Shown here: positions 63,938-64,000 of the stretch, piece by piece | Layout: each line of letters starts with the position of its first letter | Numbering within the stretch: position 1 is the stretch's first letter | IMG/VR virus record: IMGVR_UViG_3300048591_000242 | Location: 124,001-188,000 of that record | Length of the DNA stretch: 64,000 bases | Strand: one strand, 5' to 3' | DNA from: a virus | Notes under the pieces: model-generated | The model's database searches: none | Told to the model about the DNA's origin: nothing | What the model saw: only the letters and a program-made list of their open reading frames with translations | Program-made: the position numbers and the translations under genes

Positions 63938-64000
63938 TTAAACAAAACTACCATTGGCAAGATTGCCTATAGCAGAAAGATCGAATGCGCCTACGGTATT
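63938..64000 (-). CDS. C-terminal end of another minus-strand gene (partial)
   Basis: The last 20 residues of a protein running off the window edge (NTVGAFDLSAIGNLANGSFV, then TAA). It lies 15 bases upstream of the baseplate-like gene and is probably part of the same tail operon. Too little is visible to name it. Confidence 0.6.
   Translation of the reverse strand, partial: NTVGAFDLSAIGNLANGSFV

Overview
The window is a 64 kb stretch of a jumbo phage genome of the phiKZ-like, nucleus-forming type (Chimalliviridae). This rests on several independent hallmark genes: a phage tubulin (PhuZ), a chimallin-like nuclear shell protein (ChmA), split beta and beta-prime pieces of a non-virion multisubunit RNA polymerase in phiKZ-like order, a further beta-prime C-terminal piece that probably belongs to the virion RNA polymerase, internal-head-type proteins and a large baseplate protein. 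The DNA is A+T-rich, genes are tightly packed, and I recognise no tRNA genes. The host cannot be named from the sequence. The large terminase, major capsid and tail sheath genes are not in this window.

Layout. 0-8.2 kb: a membrane protein, a minus-strand orphan, phuZ interrupted by a group I intron with two different homing endonucleases, then a run of eight small genes that look like diverged copies of one family. 8.2-8.9 kb: a structured non-coding stretch and a small gene broken at a G6 run. 8.9-14.3 kb: replication genes (C-terminal half of a family B DNA polymerase, NAD-dependent DNA ligase, dUTPase). 14.3-20.9 kb: a minus-strand orphan, a tiny membrane ORF, a T-shaped RNA fold, chmA, and the beta-prime N-terminal RNA polymerase gene, whose catalytic loop is interrupted by a second intron. 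20.9-31.8 kb: unknown genes, an Mre11/SbcD-like nuclease, a pair of SspB-like proteins, and three genes probably equivalent to phiKZ gp68-gp70. 32.3-36.5 kb: the beta C-terminal and beta-prime C-terminal RNA polymerase subunits. 36.5-40.3 kb: MazG-like, small membrane, holin-like and intein-split SF2 helicase genes. 40.4-44.2 kb: an Ntn-hydrolase-like protein, two duplicated internal-head-type proteins, a dead ClpP paralogue and an intact ClpP. 44.3-49.6 kb: small genes, each preceded by a TATATAT-MAC promoter motif, a non-coding repeat region, an alpha/beta hydrolase and a dNMP-kinase-like protein. 49.6-64 kb: structural or unknown minus-strand genes, the second beta-prime C-terminal subunit, the N-terminal half of the DNA polymerase on the minus strand, an HEIGH metallopeptidase, another internal-head-type protein and a large baseplate-wedge-like protein.

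Working together: ChmA would build the shell, PhuZ would position it and carry capsids, the non-virion RNA polymerase would transcribe inside it, and the split polymerase, ligase, dUTPase, helicase and Mre11-like nuclease would copy and maintain DNA. The most original reading is a possible phage proteolysis set: active ClpP plus dead ClpP, two SspB-like adaptors and an Ntn-hydrolase-like protein. Three self-splicing elements sit in the most conserved codons of phuZ, the RNA polymerase and the helicase. Two recurring non-coding designs also stand out: a TATATATTAC promoter with an ACAACCAC leader box at fixed spacing, and 3-prime-end hairpins held in a GCATA/TATGC clamp.
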